A stretch of DNA of 34,311 bases from Longilinea sp. (GCA_017996955.1 JAGOFZ010000004.1:1-34311); one strand, 5' to 3'; counted from the stretch's first letter, positions 8,299 through 16,773 are shown. Made by a program: numbers and translations. Notes: a model not told the origin generated them from the sequence alone.

Positions 8299-8946
8299 TC
8301 AGGGCAGTTGGACGATTTGTTGATTATCCAGGCGATAGGTGAAAGTTGCGCTTTGGCTGGGGCAGCACAGTCCATCATTGGGCCCATGCACGCGCAGGTT
8401 AAGCGTAATCACGCCAGCTTGAATCCCTCCCGCTTCAACCACAACCCGGTCACCCAGAGACAGCATGGACACGTTGTTGGCGTTCCCATTCTGATTCAAA
8501 ACGGCTGCCATCTCCACAAAATGTCCGGTTCCCCCGCTTTGGGTGGTCAGAAAGACAATCGCGTCCTCAACGCCGTCCCCGTCAATATCGCCGAACAGCA
8601 CCAGGTCCAACATACGGGTGGTGTAAGCCTCAGGCGATTCTAGGGTTGTTGGCGGTGTGCGGTAATAAATCCCATCCGTCAGTTGGAACTGCCCCCAGTC
8701 TGCCGAGTTATAGACCCCATTGCGCAGCTGCTCCAGCGAAAGCGTGGGCGCAGCCGTGGCCGGCGCCGCAGTCTGGGTGGCGGTTGGCACCGCCGCTGCC
8801 GGTGTGACGGTGACCGGTGGATTGCTTTGAGCCATCGCGGTCAGTGTCGCGTTCACTCGCTCATCCAAATCCTCGGTGGTTGGCGGCAGCAACCCGCACG
8901 CCACAATGATAAACAGCATCGGTATCAGCCAGAGTTTCTTTTTCAT
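8299..8946 (-). CDS. lipoprotein with Ala/Thr/Pro linker and DGDG motif
   Basis: The 215-residue protein has a signal peptide with lipobox IVAC (Cys17). A low-complexity Pro/Ala/Thr linker (40-70) precedes a beta-rich domain. That domain holds FGDIDGDGVEDAIV, a DxDxDGxxD calcium-type loop as in FG-GAP repeats, and then TTQSGGTGHFVEMAAVLN. It is probably a surface protein tethered by a flexible linker, a layout common in Chloroflexota. The function is unknown. It diverges from ung. Confidence 0.78.
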   Translation of the reverse strand: MKKKLWLIPMLFIIVACGLLPPTTEDLDERVNATLTAMAQSNPPVTVTPAAAVPTATQTAAPATAAPTLSLEQLRNGVYNSADWGQFQLTDGIYYRTPPTTLESPEAYTTRMLDLVLFGDIDGDGVEDAIVFLTTQSGGTGHFVEMAAVLNQNGNANNVSMLSLGDRVVVEAGGIQAGVITLNLRVHGPNDGLCCPSQSATFTYRLDNQQIVQLP

Positions 8947-9052
8947 GGCTCTATTGTAGTCCCATTTGCAGGTAAAATAAGACTGTCTTCATCATTCCTT
9001 CTCAGGCTGCCGCAGGCTGGCTTGCTGCCGCGGTCAGCGTCAGGAGCATCCC

Positions 9053-9724
9053 ATGCCCATTCCCGAAAGCTGGCTTCCTGCCCTCAGCGGCGAAACCACC
9101 CAACCTTACTACCAGCAGCTCTACCGCTTTGTCGGCGAAGAACGCCGCAAGTATAAAATTTACCCTCCTGGCGAAGATGTCTTCAACGCCCTGCGCTACA
9201 CGCCACTGGAGCAGGTGCGGGTTGTCATCATCGGGCAAGACCCCTACCACGATGAGAACCAGGCCCACGGACTGTCATTTTCGGTGCGTCCGGGCGTCAC
9301 CCCGCCGCCCTCGCTGATCAACATCTACAAAGAACTGCAAACCGACCTCCAGTTTCGCATTCCCAATCACGGCTGCCTGATCCCCTGGGCCGAGCAGGGT
9401 GTGCTGCTGTTGAATGCCGTGCTGACCGTGCGCGCCCACCAGGCCAACTCACACCAGGGCAAAGGCTGGGAGAGCTTCACCGATGCCGTGCTGCGCGCTG
9501 TCAATGCCAAAACCAGCCGGGTGGTCTTTCTGCTGTGGGGCAGCTATGCCCAGCGCAAAGCCGAATGGATTGACGCCAACCGCCACACCGTACTGAAAGC
9601 CCCGCATCCCTCCCCGCTTTCGGCCTCCCGCGGCTTCTTTGGCTGCCGTCACTTTTCCAAAGCCAATGCCGCCCTCCAGGCTGCCGGTCTGTCTCCCATC
9701 AACTGGCAGCTTCCAGATTTGTAA
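9053..9724 (+). CDS. ung: uracil-DNA glycosylase, family 1
   Basis: The 223-residue enzyme removes uracil from DNA in base-excision repair. It has the water-activating motif GQDPYH at 61-66 (Asp63), the uracil-binding Asn121 in [10 protein letters not shown], and the minor-groove loop HPSPLSA at 185-191 with catalytic His185. Length and motif order are normal for Ung. The ATG at 9053 follows a GGAG. It stands alone on the plus strand, diverging from a lipoprotein gene and converging on the GNAT/ICMT fusion. Confidence 0.97.
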   Translation: MPIPESWLPALSGETTQPYYQQLYRFVGEERRKYKIYPPGEDVFNALRYTPLEQVRVVIIGQDPYHDENQAHGLSFSVRPGVTPPPSLINIYKELQTDLQFRIPNHGCLIPWAEQGVLLLNAVLTVRAHQANSHQGKGWESFTDAVLRAVNAKTSRVVFLLWGSYAQRKAEWIDANRHTVLKAPHPSPLSASRGFFGCRHFSKANAALQAAGLSPINWQLPDL

Positions 9725-9765
9725 CCCGTACCGTGTGTCAGACCCTCCTGCGCTCTACGGTTTAC
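9721..9765. terminator. imperfect inverted repeat between convergent genes
   Basis: GTAACCCGTA (9721-9730) pairs with TACGGTTTAC (9756-9765) with one mismatch. The arms contain the stop codons of both convergent genes. There is no good T-run, so a two-way terminator role is a guess. Confidence 0.35.
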
Positions 9766-10736
9766 CTGCGCCCCAGCCACCGGTGAACCGAGGCTGCATA
9801 TTGCTGGTATTCCTCGCCAAATTTCACCGCCAGATAGCGCTCCTCCGGACGGATCAGCACCTGAATACAGATCACAATTGAAAGCGCCAGCGCCACCACT
9901 GCCCACAACCGGTTGAGCGCCAACCCCAGCCCCAGAAATAGCAACACACTCGCCAGGTACAGCGGATTTCTCGAATACTGAAACACGCCCGTGTTCACCA
10001 ACCGGCTGGTTGGCTGCCCCGGGTCTGTGGGCTGATTGTAATTCCGCAGCTCCCGCCGTGCCGATACCACAATGCCAATCCCCAGTATGATTAAAAGGAT
10101 CCCCACCGGAATCAGGATTTGCCTTGCGCCCCCCGGCGGCACAGAAAGGGGCGCCACCGCATGGATACCCAGACTGATCAGAAACGGAATCCCAAAAACA
10201 ACTTCTGCAATCTCCCAGCGGCTTTTGTGGGCTGATTCAGGGTTCATCTTCTTTCTCATAATCATCGAATCGCCCGTCGCGTTCACCACCTCAAACCCCA
10301 GCCGCTCATAGAGGTGCGCCGCCGGGTTCCCGCTCCCCACGCTGAGTGAGACATCCGCATACTGCCCTTTGGCGGCAACCAGCAGCCGCATCAGCAGCTT
10401 GGTTCCGATTCCTTGCCCGCGGTACTCTGGCAGTACCGCCATCCCAACCTCAGGGGTGGCATCGTTGATGTAGCCGTAGCCGTGTTCTTCGCCTTTGAAT
10501 AACCGCATCCAGGCCGCTCCCAAAGGCTTGCCGCTCTCATCCTCAGCAATGAATCCACAGTCATGCACCCGCCCCCAGTTTTCAACGTATCGCGCAATCT
10601 CGGGCTGCCGCACAATCTGACGCGGCAAAGGGTCTGCGCCTGCCGGCACATAAAGAGACTGATACAGCATCTCCCACAGAAAGGCCTGATCGTCAGTGGT
10701 CATTGGGCGAATGTGATATTTGGGTAAGGGCTTCAT
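9762..10736 (-). CDS. GNAT acetyltransferase fused to an ICMT-like methyltransferase domain
   Basis: One open frame of 324 residues has two domains. Residues 1-163 are a GNAT domain with the acetyl-CoA loop YRGQGIGT (105-112) and NPAAHLYERLGF. Residues 175-324 are a membrane domain with several TM segments and the isoprenylcysteine/phospholipid methyltransferase signature: TGVFQYSRNPLYLA (249-262), RPEERYLAVKFGEEY (296-310) and YAASVHRWLGR. Such domains use SAM to methylate lipids, thiols or carboxylates at the membrane. The junction holds an internal Met164 that could restart translation to give the methyltransferase alone. The fusion is unusual and its joint role unknown. Confidence 0.85.
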   Translation of the reverse strand: MKPLPKYHIRPMTTDDQAFLWEMLYQSLYVPAGADPLPRQIVRQPEIARYVENWGRVHDCGFIAEDESGKPLGAAWMRLFKGEEHGYGYINDATPEVGMAVLPEYRGQGIGTKLLMRLLVAAKGQYADVSLSVGSGNPAAHLYERLGFEVVNATGDSMIMRKKMNPESAHKSRWEIAEVVFGIPFLISLGIHAVAPLSVPPGGARQILIPVGILLIILGIGIVVSARRELRNYNQPTDPGQPTSRLVNTGVFQYSRNPLYLASVLLFLGLGLALNRLWAVVALALSIVICIQVLIRPEERYLAVKFGEEYQQYAASVHRWLGRR

Positions 10737-10856
10737 TAAACAACTTTTGTTGATACAAAACGATGATGTCTTGCAGCATTGAGGTGTAACCCAATCTCAA
10801 AAAATATTATACCCCACCCCTTCATATCCATATTCTGCCAGGCTTCCCCAATCACC

Positions 10857-10886
10857 TTGACAAACCGCCCGAATCGCCGCAAGATA
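10857..10886 (+). promoter_or_regulatory. possible promoter of the AbrB-ABC operon
   Basis: A consensus TTGACA lies at 10857-10862. The -10 (about 10880-10886, CAAGAT/AAGATA) is poor and overlaps the repeat array, which would suit a regulated promoter. Confidence 0.45.
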
Positions 10887-10913
10887 AATCTTGCAAATCT
10901 TACTTATCTTGCG
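10879..10913 (+). promoter_or_regulatory. palindrome plus three 9-bp direct repeats (likely operator)
   Basis: GCAAGAT (10879-10885) and ATCTTGC (10888-10894) form a 7-bp palindrome with a 2-nt centre. ATCTTGCAA, ATCTTACTT and ATCTTGCGA start at 10888, 10897 and 10906, exactly 9 nt apart. The array lies between the -35 box and the AbrB-like gene's ribosome site, so autoregulation by that protein is likely. Confidence 0.6.
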
Positions 10914-10923
10914 AGGTGCCCAC

Positions 10924-11193
10924 ATGCCTGTACCCCCCGAAGGCAAACGCTTTTATGGCGCAATCACCGTCAGTGAGCGCGGCCAAATTGTCATCCCCGC
11001 CGATGCACGCCGCGATTTTAACATCCAGGTCGGCGACAAACTGCTGGTTCTTGGCGACCTCGAGCAGGGCCTCGCGCTGATCAAGGCCTCGGCGCTGCTG
11101 GAGCGCAGCCCCGATTTCTTCCAATTCTTGCTGGGCAGCCGCCCGCCCGAAGCGCCGGCGCAGTTCCCCCAACCCCCCGAGGAAGCAGAATAG
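10924..11193 (+). CDS. AbrB/SpoVT-type DNA-binding regulator
   Basis: The 89-residue protein carries a SpoVT-AbrB swapped-hairpin domain: GAITVSERGQIVIPADAR followed by FNIQVGDKLLVLGD (about residues 12-46). The C-terminal part is Pro-rich. The frame opens further upstream, but the ATG at 10924 has GAGG about 5 nt before it. The gene lies 5 nt before the ABC ATPase, so it is the first gene of an AbrB-ABC-permease operon and probably controls it through the repeats at 10879-10913. Confidence 0.88.
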   Translation: MPVPPEGKRFYGAITVSERGQIVIPADARRDFNIQVGDKLLVLGDLEQGLALIKASALLERSPDFFQFLLGSRPPEAPAQFPQPPEEAE

Positions 11194-11198
11194 TCAAA

Positions 11199-12041
11199 AT
11201 GGACGCTTTATCTGTCAGTCATCTTGAAAAAATCTACCCCGCCTTTCACCTGCGTGATGTCTCGTTTGGCATGCAGCCCGGGCGCATCATGGGTTTCATC
11301 GGGCGCAACGGCGCCGGCAAAACCACCACCATGAAATCCATCCTCAACCTGGTGCATCCCAATGCCGGCTCCATTCAATTCTTCGGCTTGGATATGCCCG
11401 CCCACGAGTTTGAGATCAAACAACGGATTGCCTGCATCTTCGGCGCCGCCAATTATTACGGCCAAAGCCTGCTGCAGACCATTGCCGATGTGTACCGCCG
11501 TTTTTACCCCAACTGGGATGATGCCCTCTACCGCACCTACCTGCAGCGCTTCGCGCTGGACCCCGGCAAAAGGCTCAAGCAGCTCTCGCAGGGCATGAGC
11601 ATCAAATTTGCCCTCACCCTGGCCCTGTCGCACCATGCCGAACTGCTGATCCTTGATGAACCCACCAGCGGCCTGGACCCCGTCTCCCGCGATGAACTGC
11701 TGCACATTTTCGAAGACCTTGTGGACCGTGAAGGCGCCAGCATCTTCTTCTCCACGCACATCACCTCAGACCTGGACAAGAACGCCGATGACATCCTCTA
11801 TATCAAAAACGGCCAGATCATCGCCTGTGAGGAAAAAGACGCCTTTGTCGCCTCTTACCGCAAGGTGGAGGGTCTGACTGCCGACCTGCCCGCCGATTTG
11901 AAAACCAGGATCATCGGCTTTCACGAACGCAAAGGTGAATTTTCTGGGTTGGTGCGCGTCACCGATGCCCAGGGCATCAGCGGCCTGCATTTTACACCCG
12001 CAGACCTCGAATCCATCATGGTCTGCACCGAAAGAGGTTAA
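11199..12041 (+). CDS. ABC transporter ATP-binding protein (ABC-2 type)
   Basis: The 280-residue ATPase has Walker A GRNGAGKTT (35-43), the signature LSQGM (129-133), Walker B LLILDEP (149-155), a D-loop SGLDP and a switch His in FFSTHITSD. It has the short form and layout of YtrB/BcrA-like exporter ATPases, with a C-terminal extension of about 70 residues (FHERKGEFSGLVRV). It would pair with the permease encoded 3 nt downstream. The substrate is unknown; peptide or lipid export or drug resistance are family possibilities. Confidence 0.93.
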   Translation: MDALSVSHLEKIYPAFHLRDVSFGMQPGRIMGFIGRNGAGKTTTMKSILNLVHPNAGSIQFFGLDMPAHEFEIKQRIACIFGAANYYGQSLLQTIADVYRRFYPNWDDALYRTYLQRFALDPGKRLKQLSQGMSIKFALTLALSHHAELLILDEPTSGLDPVSRDELLHIFEDLVDREGASIFFSTHITSDLDKNADDILYIKNGQIIACEEKDAFVASYRKVEGLTADLPADLKTRIIGFHERKGEFSGLVRVTDAQGISGLHFTPADLESIMVCTERG

Positions 12042-12044
12042 GAT

Positions 12045-12686
12045 ATGAAAAACCTGCTGTACAAAGAATGGAAGCTGGCCATCCACCCCACCGGTTATAT
12101 TTTTCTGCTCTTTGGGGTCATGCTGCTGATCCCCAATTATCCCTATTTTGTGGCCTTCTTTTACCAGACCCTGGCCATCTTCTTCGTTTTTATGAACGGT
12201 AACACCACCAACGATATCTTCTTCACGGCCTTGCTGCCCGTGCGCAAGCGTGATGTGGTCAAAGCCCGCCTGGGCACCGTCATTGGCCTGGAGGTGCTGC
12301 AGATGCTCATTGCCGTGCCGTTTGCCATCCTGCGTAACCAGATCAGCCCCACCGACAATCTGGCCGGGCTCGATGCCGGCCTGGCGCTGTTTGGGCTGGT
12401 CTTCATCATGTTTGGGGTGTTCAATGCTGTGTTTCTGCCGCAGTTCTACCGCACCGGCTATAAGACCGGCACCCCCTACCTGCTGGCAACCCTGGTCATG
12501 ACGCTGGTCATCGTAGCCGCCGAACTGGTCATTCAACTGACACCCACCCTCAAACAGGTCCTGGATACCACCGCCTGCACGCTGCCGCAGATCATCATCT
12601 TGTTTGCCGGGCTGTTGATCTTTGTCCTGCTGAACCTTATGGCCTATCGCCGCTCTGCCAGCGCCTTCGAGCGGCTGGACCTGTAA
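12045..12686 (+). CDS. ABC-2 type transporter permease
   Basis: The 213-residue integral membrane protein starts MKNLLYKEWKLAIHP, typical of small ABC-2 permeases whose N-terminal amphipathic helix contacts the ATPase. It has about six TM segments. The cytosolic block DIFFTALLPVRKRDVVKAR (67-85) is characteristic of this permease class. It is encoded 3 nt after the ATPase gene and is probably translationally coupled. Confidence 0.88.
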   Translation: MKNLLYKEWKLAIHPTGYIFLLFGVMLLIPNYPYFVAFFYQTLAIFFVFMNGNTTNDIFFTALLPVRKRDVVKARLGTVIGLEVLQMLIAVPFAILRNQISPTDNLAGLDAGLALFGLVFIMFGVFNAVFLPQFYRTGYKTGTPYLLATLVMTLVIVAAELVIQLTPTLKQVLDTTACTLPQIIILFAGLLIFVLLNLMAYRRSASAFERLDL

Positions 12687-12716
12687 ACCCCGCCGCGCCA
12701 CTGTTGCAAATCCCAT

Positions 12717-12757
12717 ATCACCCGGCCGCGCCTCCAACCCCGGCGCCGCCGGGTGAT
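12717..12757. terminator. GC-rich hairpin between convergent operons
   Basis: A perfect 10-bp inverted repeat, ATCACCCGGC (12717-12726) and GCCGGGTGAT (12748-12757), has a GC-rich 21-nt loop. No T-run is present. It sits between two converging transcripts. Confidence 0.5.
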
Positions 12758-12761
12758 TGCT

Positions 12762-13316
12762 TCAGCCGATCAGAATTTTCATCACGCGCTGATAAACCGC
12801 CTCGCCCACAATATGCATGCCCACAATAAAGGGGACCGCCAGGACAATCGCCACCCCAAAATAAATCGCCAGCCCTAAAAGATCAACAATCCCCTCCTCA
12901 AGCAGCTTCCAGAATAGAACAATGCCATACGGAATGGCAATCAGCACCGATGTGATGAGCGCCGGGATGTATCTGCGTAGAAAAATGGCCTGCCCAACAT
13001 GCATAAATCCATGCAGGAAGAACAGACTGCTGGCAACCAAAAACATCGGATAGCTTTGAAACTCGGCGGCTAAAAACGCTGAAATGCAGGTTAGCACAAA
13101 GATCAAAAAAATCGGGAAGGCGAATTGCGTGGTCGTCTTGCTCAGAATGATCGGCATTTGCCTTGCCAGAAACGCCGGGGTCTTATCCGGAATGCGGCTC
13201 ATAATCAATCCCGAGTTCTTCTTCAGCCAGGGCTCAAACAGCAGAATCTCTTCAAAGTCATGCAGGATAAATGCAATTGGCAATAACCAGATCAATTGCT
13301 GAATGTCAGAAAACAT
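12762..13316 (-). CDS. HXXEE-domain membrane protein
   Basis: The 184-residue membrane protein has the HXXEE motif as HDFEE at 19-23 inside the first hydrophobic segment. A second His-rich block, HGFMHVGQ, lies in a later helix, which is typical of the family. The conserved His/Glu residues suggest a metal-binding or catalytic membrane site, but no member I know of has a defined function. Five or six TM segments are visible. The open frame starts at a GTG at 13325, but the ATG at 13316 has AAAGG at 9 nt. It lies 21 nt after the HAD-like gene, probably in one transcript. Confidence 0.85.
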   Translation of the reverse strand: MFSDIQQLIWLLPIAFILHDFEEILLFEPWLKKNSGLIMSRIPDKTPAFLARQMPIILSKTTTQFAFPIFLIFVLTCISAFLAAEFQSYPMFLVASSLFFLHGFMHVGQAIFLRRYIPALITSVLIAIPYGIVLFWKLLEEGIVDLLGLAIYFGVAIVLAVPFIVGMHIVGEAVYQRVMKILIG

Positions 13317-13337
13317 ATTGAACACCTTTCAAATCGA

Positions 13338-13886
13338 TTAACAATTTTCCGCGCCAGCAGTGTGCTGAGGGCTCCATAAGAATAGCTCTTGCAAATCATC
13401 TGGCAGGTGGTCTATACCCATAAATTCCTTTACGACCACAGAATGAATGAGCTGCCTGACTTCATCCTTGACATTCGTTATGGTCATTTGCCAGCTTCCG
13501 CCAATGCTCCGGCAGTCATCTTCTATCAAAATATCAGGGATCACCTGCTCAGCAATATCTTGATACTGCTCATGTTCCCCTCGGTAGAATAGATATTGTC
13601 CATAAAACAGTCCTCTCCCAAGTATTTCTCGAATTGCATTAACATCCGCCAACCTTCTTCGAGACGTGAGGTACGCTATCCTGGCGCCTTGTCTTTCCCA
13701 TGTGCTGATTTTATCGGCGCTCTTCCCAATCGGAGCATACCTCTTATCGTTGAGCCAACCCCACCAACGCTCAGGTCCCAGGATGGTGCCTTCAGTAAAT
13801 ATAAGAATTCTCGGGTTGAGCCTGTTTCGCTCCACTGCCCCGATGGAATACTCTGCAATTGATTCGCCCAATTTCAAATATGCCAT
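13338..13886 (-). CDS. HAD-like protein lacking the catalytic Asp
   Basis: The 182-residue protein has the order of HAD motifs in altered form. Motif I is ILIFTEGTI (27-35), where the usual D-x-D-G-T reads F30-T-E-G-T. Motif II is YLTSRR (72-77), and motif IV is ILIEDDC (119-125) followed by SIGG. The C-terminal block FMGIDHLPDDLQEL is conserved in an uncharacterised family I recall with this same altered motif I. Without Asp30 a normal phosphatase mechanism is not expected. It sits 12 nt after the propeller-like lipoprotein gene and before the HXXEE gene. Confidence 0.7.
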   Translation of the reverse strand: MAYLKLGESIAEYSIGAVERNRLNPRILIFTEGTILGPERWWGWLNDKRYAPIGKSADKISTWERQGARIAYLTSRRRLADVNAIREILGRGLFYGQYLFYRGEHEQYQDIAEQVIPDILIEDDCRSIGGSWQMTITNVKDEVRQLIHSVVVKEFMGIDHLPDDLQELFLWSPQHTAGAENC

Positions 13887-13898
13887 ATATGGGTTCCC

Positions 13899-15170
13899 TT
13901 ATTCAGACACAGAATATTTGTAAATCTTATCACCAATCGCCATCCAAAGATTTTTCTGGTTGTCTTCTACTATGTTTCCTGATTCGGTTGTAAACCAACA
14001 GCCTTTATCTGACGCGGGATCATACCACGCCGAACCATCGACCCCCAAAAAATCCTGATTTTCATTTGTGTACCAAAGATAACCATTTGAACTTTGAAAA
14101 ATTAACTTTGGATGCACCCAGTTATAACTTTCAGTGCTAAGACCTAATTGAATATACTTCAACCTGTTCGGATTCTTTAAGACCCAGGCGCCATCTTTTG
14201 ATAAATATCCATGAATTCCGATCCACAGGTCTCCAGCATCAGTATATAGCCAGGTGCCATAGTCTGGCCAGCGAAATAACGGAACCCTGATTTTTTCCAC
14301 AGTGTTCGAATCAGGATGATATTTCACCAATTCGCCAGGTAATAATTTCCAGGATGCCTGCTTTTCCTGATAAAACAATAAAAACCCGTCTTGTGATGGA
14401 ACCATACTTTGAGCAATGCCATCAAATGATGTTTCATAATGTTTAAGTTCTGCATCAATTGGATTGTAGCTGTACAACCCGTCTTGCTGCTGATAGATCC
14501 AAATAAGATAATCACTTTTGCTGATGATTACGCCATTCTGTGGGCTCGTGCTTAAATTTCCGTATTCGGCACCATCAACCCAATACGGTAACCCAATATC
14601 GTAAAATTCAAACCTGTTTTCAATTTCGTTATATCTACTAAACACAGGAATAGGTTGATCCCATTTCGTATTGTTATTTTGTGGATAATTCACCCCAACA
14701 ATTTCCCCGGTTGATATTTCAAATAAGTCTCGAACGATCACGTTTAGGTTAGTCTTCCCGCTTTGATCGTATGGGAAGGGTGAAATAATCAAAAAATTCT
14801 CGGTTCCGGCGTTGTGCTTGATAATAATGTCGTCAGACCTGAGCCATAATTCTGTTTGCCCAGAATATTCTCTCACCAGTTCGATATTGACACGAGTAAC
14901 AAGGCCGTTTGATATCTCTTTGTAAACCGTTTCAGGTATCTCCGCGCTCAATTCCCATGGGTCAGAGGGGTAAATGTCTGTTAGGCTGTAAAGCTCATCA
15001 TCTCTGGCAATTTTTGCCATTTGATATAAGAAATCGTCAACTGTACCAATGCATTGCCATTCGTCTTGGACTGTTTCCATTGCATCTGCATTGTTTTCCT
15101 GTGCAATTGGGCTACACGAGGCCAATAACAATTGCAAACAAACCACAAAAATGAGCAAGTGTTTTTTCAT
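13899..15170 (-). CDS. lipoprotein with propeller-like repeats
   Basis: The 423-residue protein has a lipoprotein signal (MKKHLLIFVV start, LLASC, Cys19). The exported part is rich in Trp/Gly blade-like motifs: AGDLWIGIHG, NGYLWYTNEN and KNLWMAIGDKIYKYS. These resemble the two-component-regulator propeller blades of sensor proteins, so a beta-propeller is likely. No enzymatic motif was seen. The frame opens at 15209, but the ATG at 15170 has GGAGGG 4-5 nt upstream. It heads a likely three-gene transcript with the HAD-like and HXXEE genes. The gene is AT-rich compared with the GNAT next door. Confidence 0.75.
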   Translation of the reverse strand: MKKHLLIFVVCLQLLLASCSPIAQENNADAMETVQDEWQCIGTVDDFLYQMAKIARDDELYSLTDIYPSDPWELSAEIPETVYKEISNGLVTRVNIELVREYSGQTELWLRSDDIIIKHNAGTENFLIISPFPYDQSGKTNLNVIVRDLFEISTGEIVGVNYPQNNNTKWDQPIPVFSRYNEIENRFEFYDIGLPYWVDGAEYGNLSTSPQNGVIISKSDYLIWIYQQQDGLYSYNPIDAELKHYETSFDGIAQSMVPSQDGFLLFYQEKQASWKLLPGELVKYHPDSNTVEKIRVPLFRWPDYGTWLYTDAGDLWIGIHGYLSKDGAWVLKNPNRLKYIQLGLSTESYNWVHPKLIFQSSNGYLWYTNENQDFLGVDGSAWYDPASDKGCWFTTESGNIVEDNQKNLWMAIGDKIYKYSVSE

Positions 15171-15252
15171 GTTACCCTCCACAAGTCTGCATGTTCCCCA
15201 CGCGGGCAATAATTCATCCGCCCGCTGTGCCGATGTTTGGCGGCTAATTCTT

Positions 15253-15783
15253 TTACCCCTGGCGCTTTCTACTGTTGGTTAAATATTCGTCTCGCGTTAT
15301 CTGAAAGGCATATCCCCCCTCATCATCCAACCCCAGATAGTTCATCCCAATCTTTTCCATCACCCGTTTGGATGCCAGGTTATTGGGCGCCGCACCGCCG
15401 TGAATGCTGGCTAATTCCAATTGACCAAAAGCATAATCCAGCAGCGCTCCGGCGGCCTCGGTTGCCAGCCCCTGCCCCCAATAGCTGCTTTTCAACAGGT
15501 AGAACAAAGCCGGGTCGGCGTCTTTCGGGTTCGTGTGGTCCAGCCCGCACCACCCAATAAAATCATTCGTCGTTTTGAATATCATCACCAGGCAAAGATG
15601 AACAATTTTACCCGGCCTGTTCTGCGCATGATGGGCCATCATCCCTTCGATTTTTTGCACAGCCTCTGCCGTGGAAATTGCCCCCTCGTCCAGTTTCCAA
15701 CTGCAAGCCACGCCATCCACATCTGCCAGCGTCACCGTTCGCAGAATCAACCGGGGTGTTTCAATCACAATTGCCGGTGTCAT
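15253..15783 (-). CDS. GNAT acetyltransferase, RimJ/RimL-like
   Basis: The 176-residue GNAT starts MTPAIVIETPRLILRTVTLAD, the typical RimJ/RimL-type opening. It has YWGQGLATEAAGALLDYAF (acetyl-CoA loop) and NLASKRVMEKIGM. It could act on a protein N-terminus or a small amine. A TTG/ATG start at 15810/15807 would overlap the protease gene; the ATG at 15783, 7 nt after that gene's stop, matches the family and suggests coupled translation. Confidence 0.88.
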   Translation of the reverse strand: MTPAIVIETPRLILRTVTLADVDGVACSWKLDEGAISTAEAVQKIEGMMAHHAQNRPGKIVHLCLVMIFKTTNDFIGWCGLDHTNPKDADPALFYLLKSSYWGQGLATEAAGALLDYAFGQLELASIHGGAAPNNLASKRVMEKIGMNYLGLDDEGGYAFQITRDEYLTNSRKRQG

Positions 15784-15790
15784 GGCTGGT

Positions 15791-16651
15791 TTATTCAACC
15801 CCAGCATCAATGCGCTGCTTTTCTAGGACGTTCCGGGCCTGTTCGCCACGCTCAAACCGCCGCGGCCCATAGATTGCCACAACCACCGCCGCCATGCCCA
15901 ACAAAATGACCGTCTCCAGCCCGCGCGTCTCACGAATAAATGGCAGTGATGCCGAAGCATACATCACCATCAGATCATAGACCCCGTGGAACAGCGAAAC
16001 CAGCAAAATGCTGCCCCGGCTGTTGGCATACAGCCAGGTATAGAGCACAGAGATAATCACAATATCGGCCATAAAGAAAAGCAGGGTTATCGGAGCACTC
16101 CCGGCCTTGAACGGCCATAACTCGGGCAGGTGCCACAATCCCCACACCAGCCCAACCATCAGACTTGCCGCCAGGTCTGAATGCCGTGCCCGCAGCCGCG
16201 GCAGCAAATAACCGCGCCAGCCAATCTCCTCCCCCGTGACCACAATCCACCCCAGCAGCAGGGTCATTAACAAAACCGGGCTGGTGCGCGCCAGTGTAGC
16301 CAGCCATGGACCGATCATTTTGATCGTCTCGGGCTTGCCGTTGATCAGCCCATACAGCGCAATCAGCAGCAGCGTGCCGATGAGGGGTAAGGTCACTGCG
16401 GCCAGGTAGAGCAGGGGGTGAACCCGCCAGGCAAAAACCCGCCTCAGCAGCATCCCCAGGGCCTCGCGCCCTTCCAGCAGCCCGGTGAGCAAAATGGCCG
16501 CAAAAGCCGGCCCAAAACCGCCCAACCAGTCAAGAAACAGGACAGGCTTTTCTCCAAGCTCGGCCACCCACCAGAGCAGCCAGGAAAGGCCAAAAGCCAG
16601 AACAACGTAAGCTGCCAGCGGGCGGCGTGAGAGTAAGCTGCGGATAGGCAT
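15791..16651 (-). CDS. CPBP-family intramembrane metalloprotease
   Basis: The 286-residue membrane protein has about eight TM segments and the CPBP (CAAX protease/bacteriocin-processing) motifs: TGEEIGWRGYLLPRL with Glu141, Glu142 and Arg146, VWGLWHLP with His174, and SLFHGVYD with His222. It should be a Glu-type intramembrane protease related to eukaryotic Rce1. Bacterial members act in bacteriocin self-immunity or unknown processing. A RimJ-like acetyltransferase gene follows directly and is probably cotranscribed. Confidence 0.93.
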   Translation of the reverse strand: MPIRSLLSRRPLAAYVVLAFGLSWLLWWVAELGEKPVLFLDWLGGFGPAFAAILLTGLLEGREALGMLLRRVFAWRVHPLLYLAAVTLPLIGTLLLIALYGLINGKPETIKMIGPWLATLARTSPVLLMTLLLGWIVVTGEEIGWRGYLLPRLRARHSDLAASLMVGLVWGLWHLPELWPFKAGSAPITLLFFMADIVIISVLYTWLYANSRGSILLVSLFHGVYDLMVMYASASLPFIRETRGLETVILLGMAAVVVAIYGPRRFERGEQARNVLEKQRIDAGVE

Positions 16652-16741
16652 GGTGGATGGAGTCTCCGATTTGTGAGCTTTGAAAGATATTCTATCACCA
16701 CAAACCGACCCGGGCGACTATCTTCATAAATTTGTGGGACC

Positions 16742-16773
16742 AAAAGCGCCCTCCTAAATTGGAGAGCGCTTTT
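16742..16773 (-). terminator. intrinsic terminator after higA
   Basis: AAAAGCGC (16742-16749) pairs with GCGCTTTT (16766-16773), extended by CTCC/GGAG across one mismatch, with a 6-nt loop. It ends the minus-strand higBA transcript. Confidence 0.75.

Noticed and set aside
11766-12737. Long minus-strand open frame (323 codons) opposite the ABC genes
   Set aside because: It is a Gln/Gly/Asp-rich translation with no family resemblance and lies fully antisense to the clear ATPase and permease genes.
12717-12757. CRISPR-like or insertion-element end repeats
   Set aside because: It is only a single inverted repeat between convergent genes, with no transposase, no target duplication and no regular repeat array anywhere in the window.
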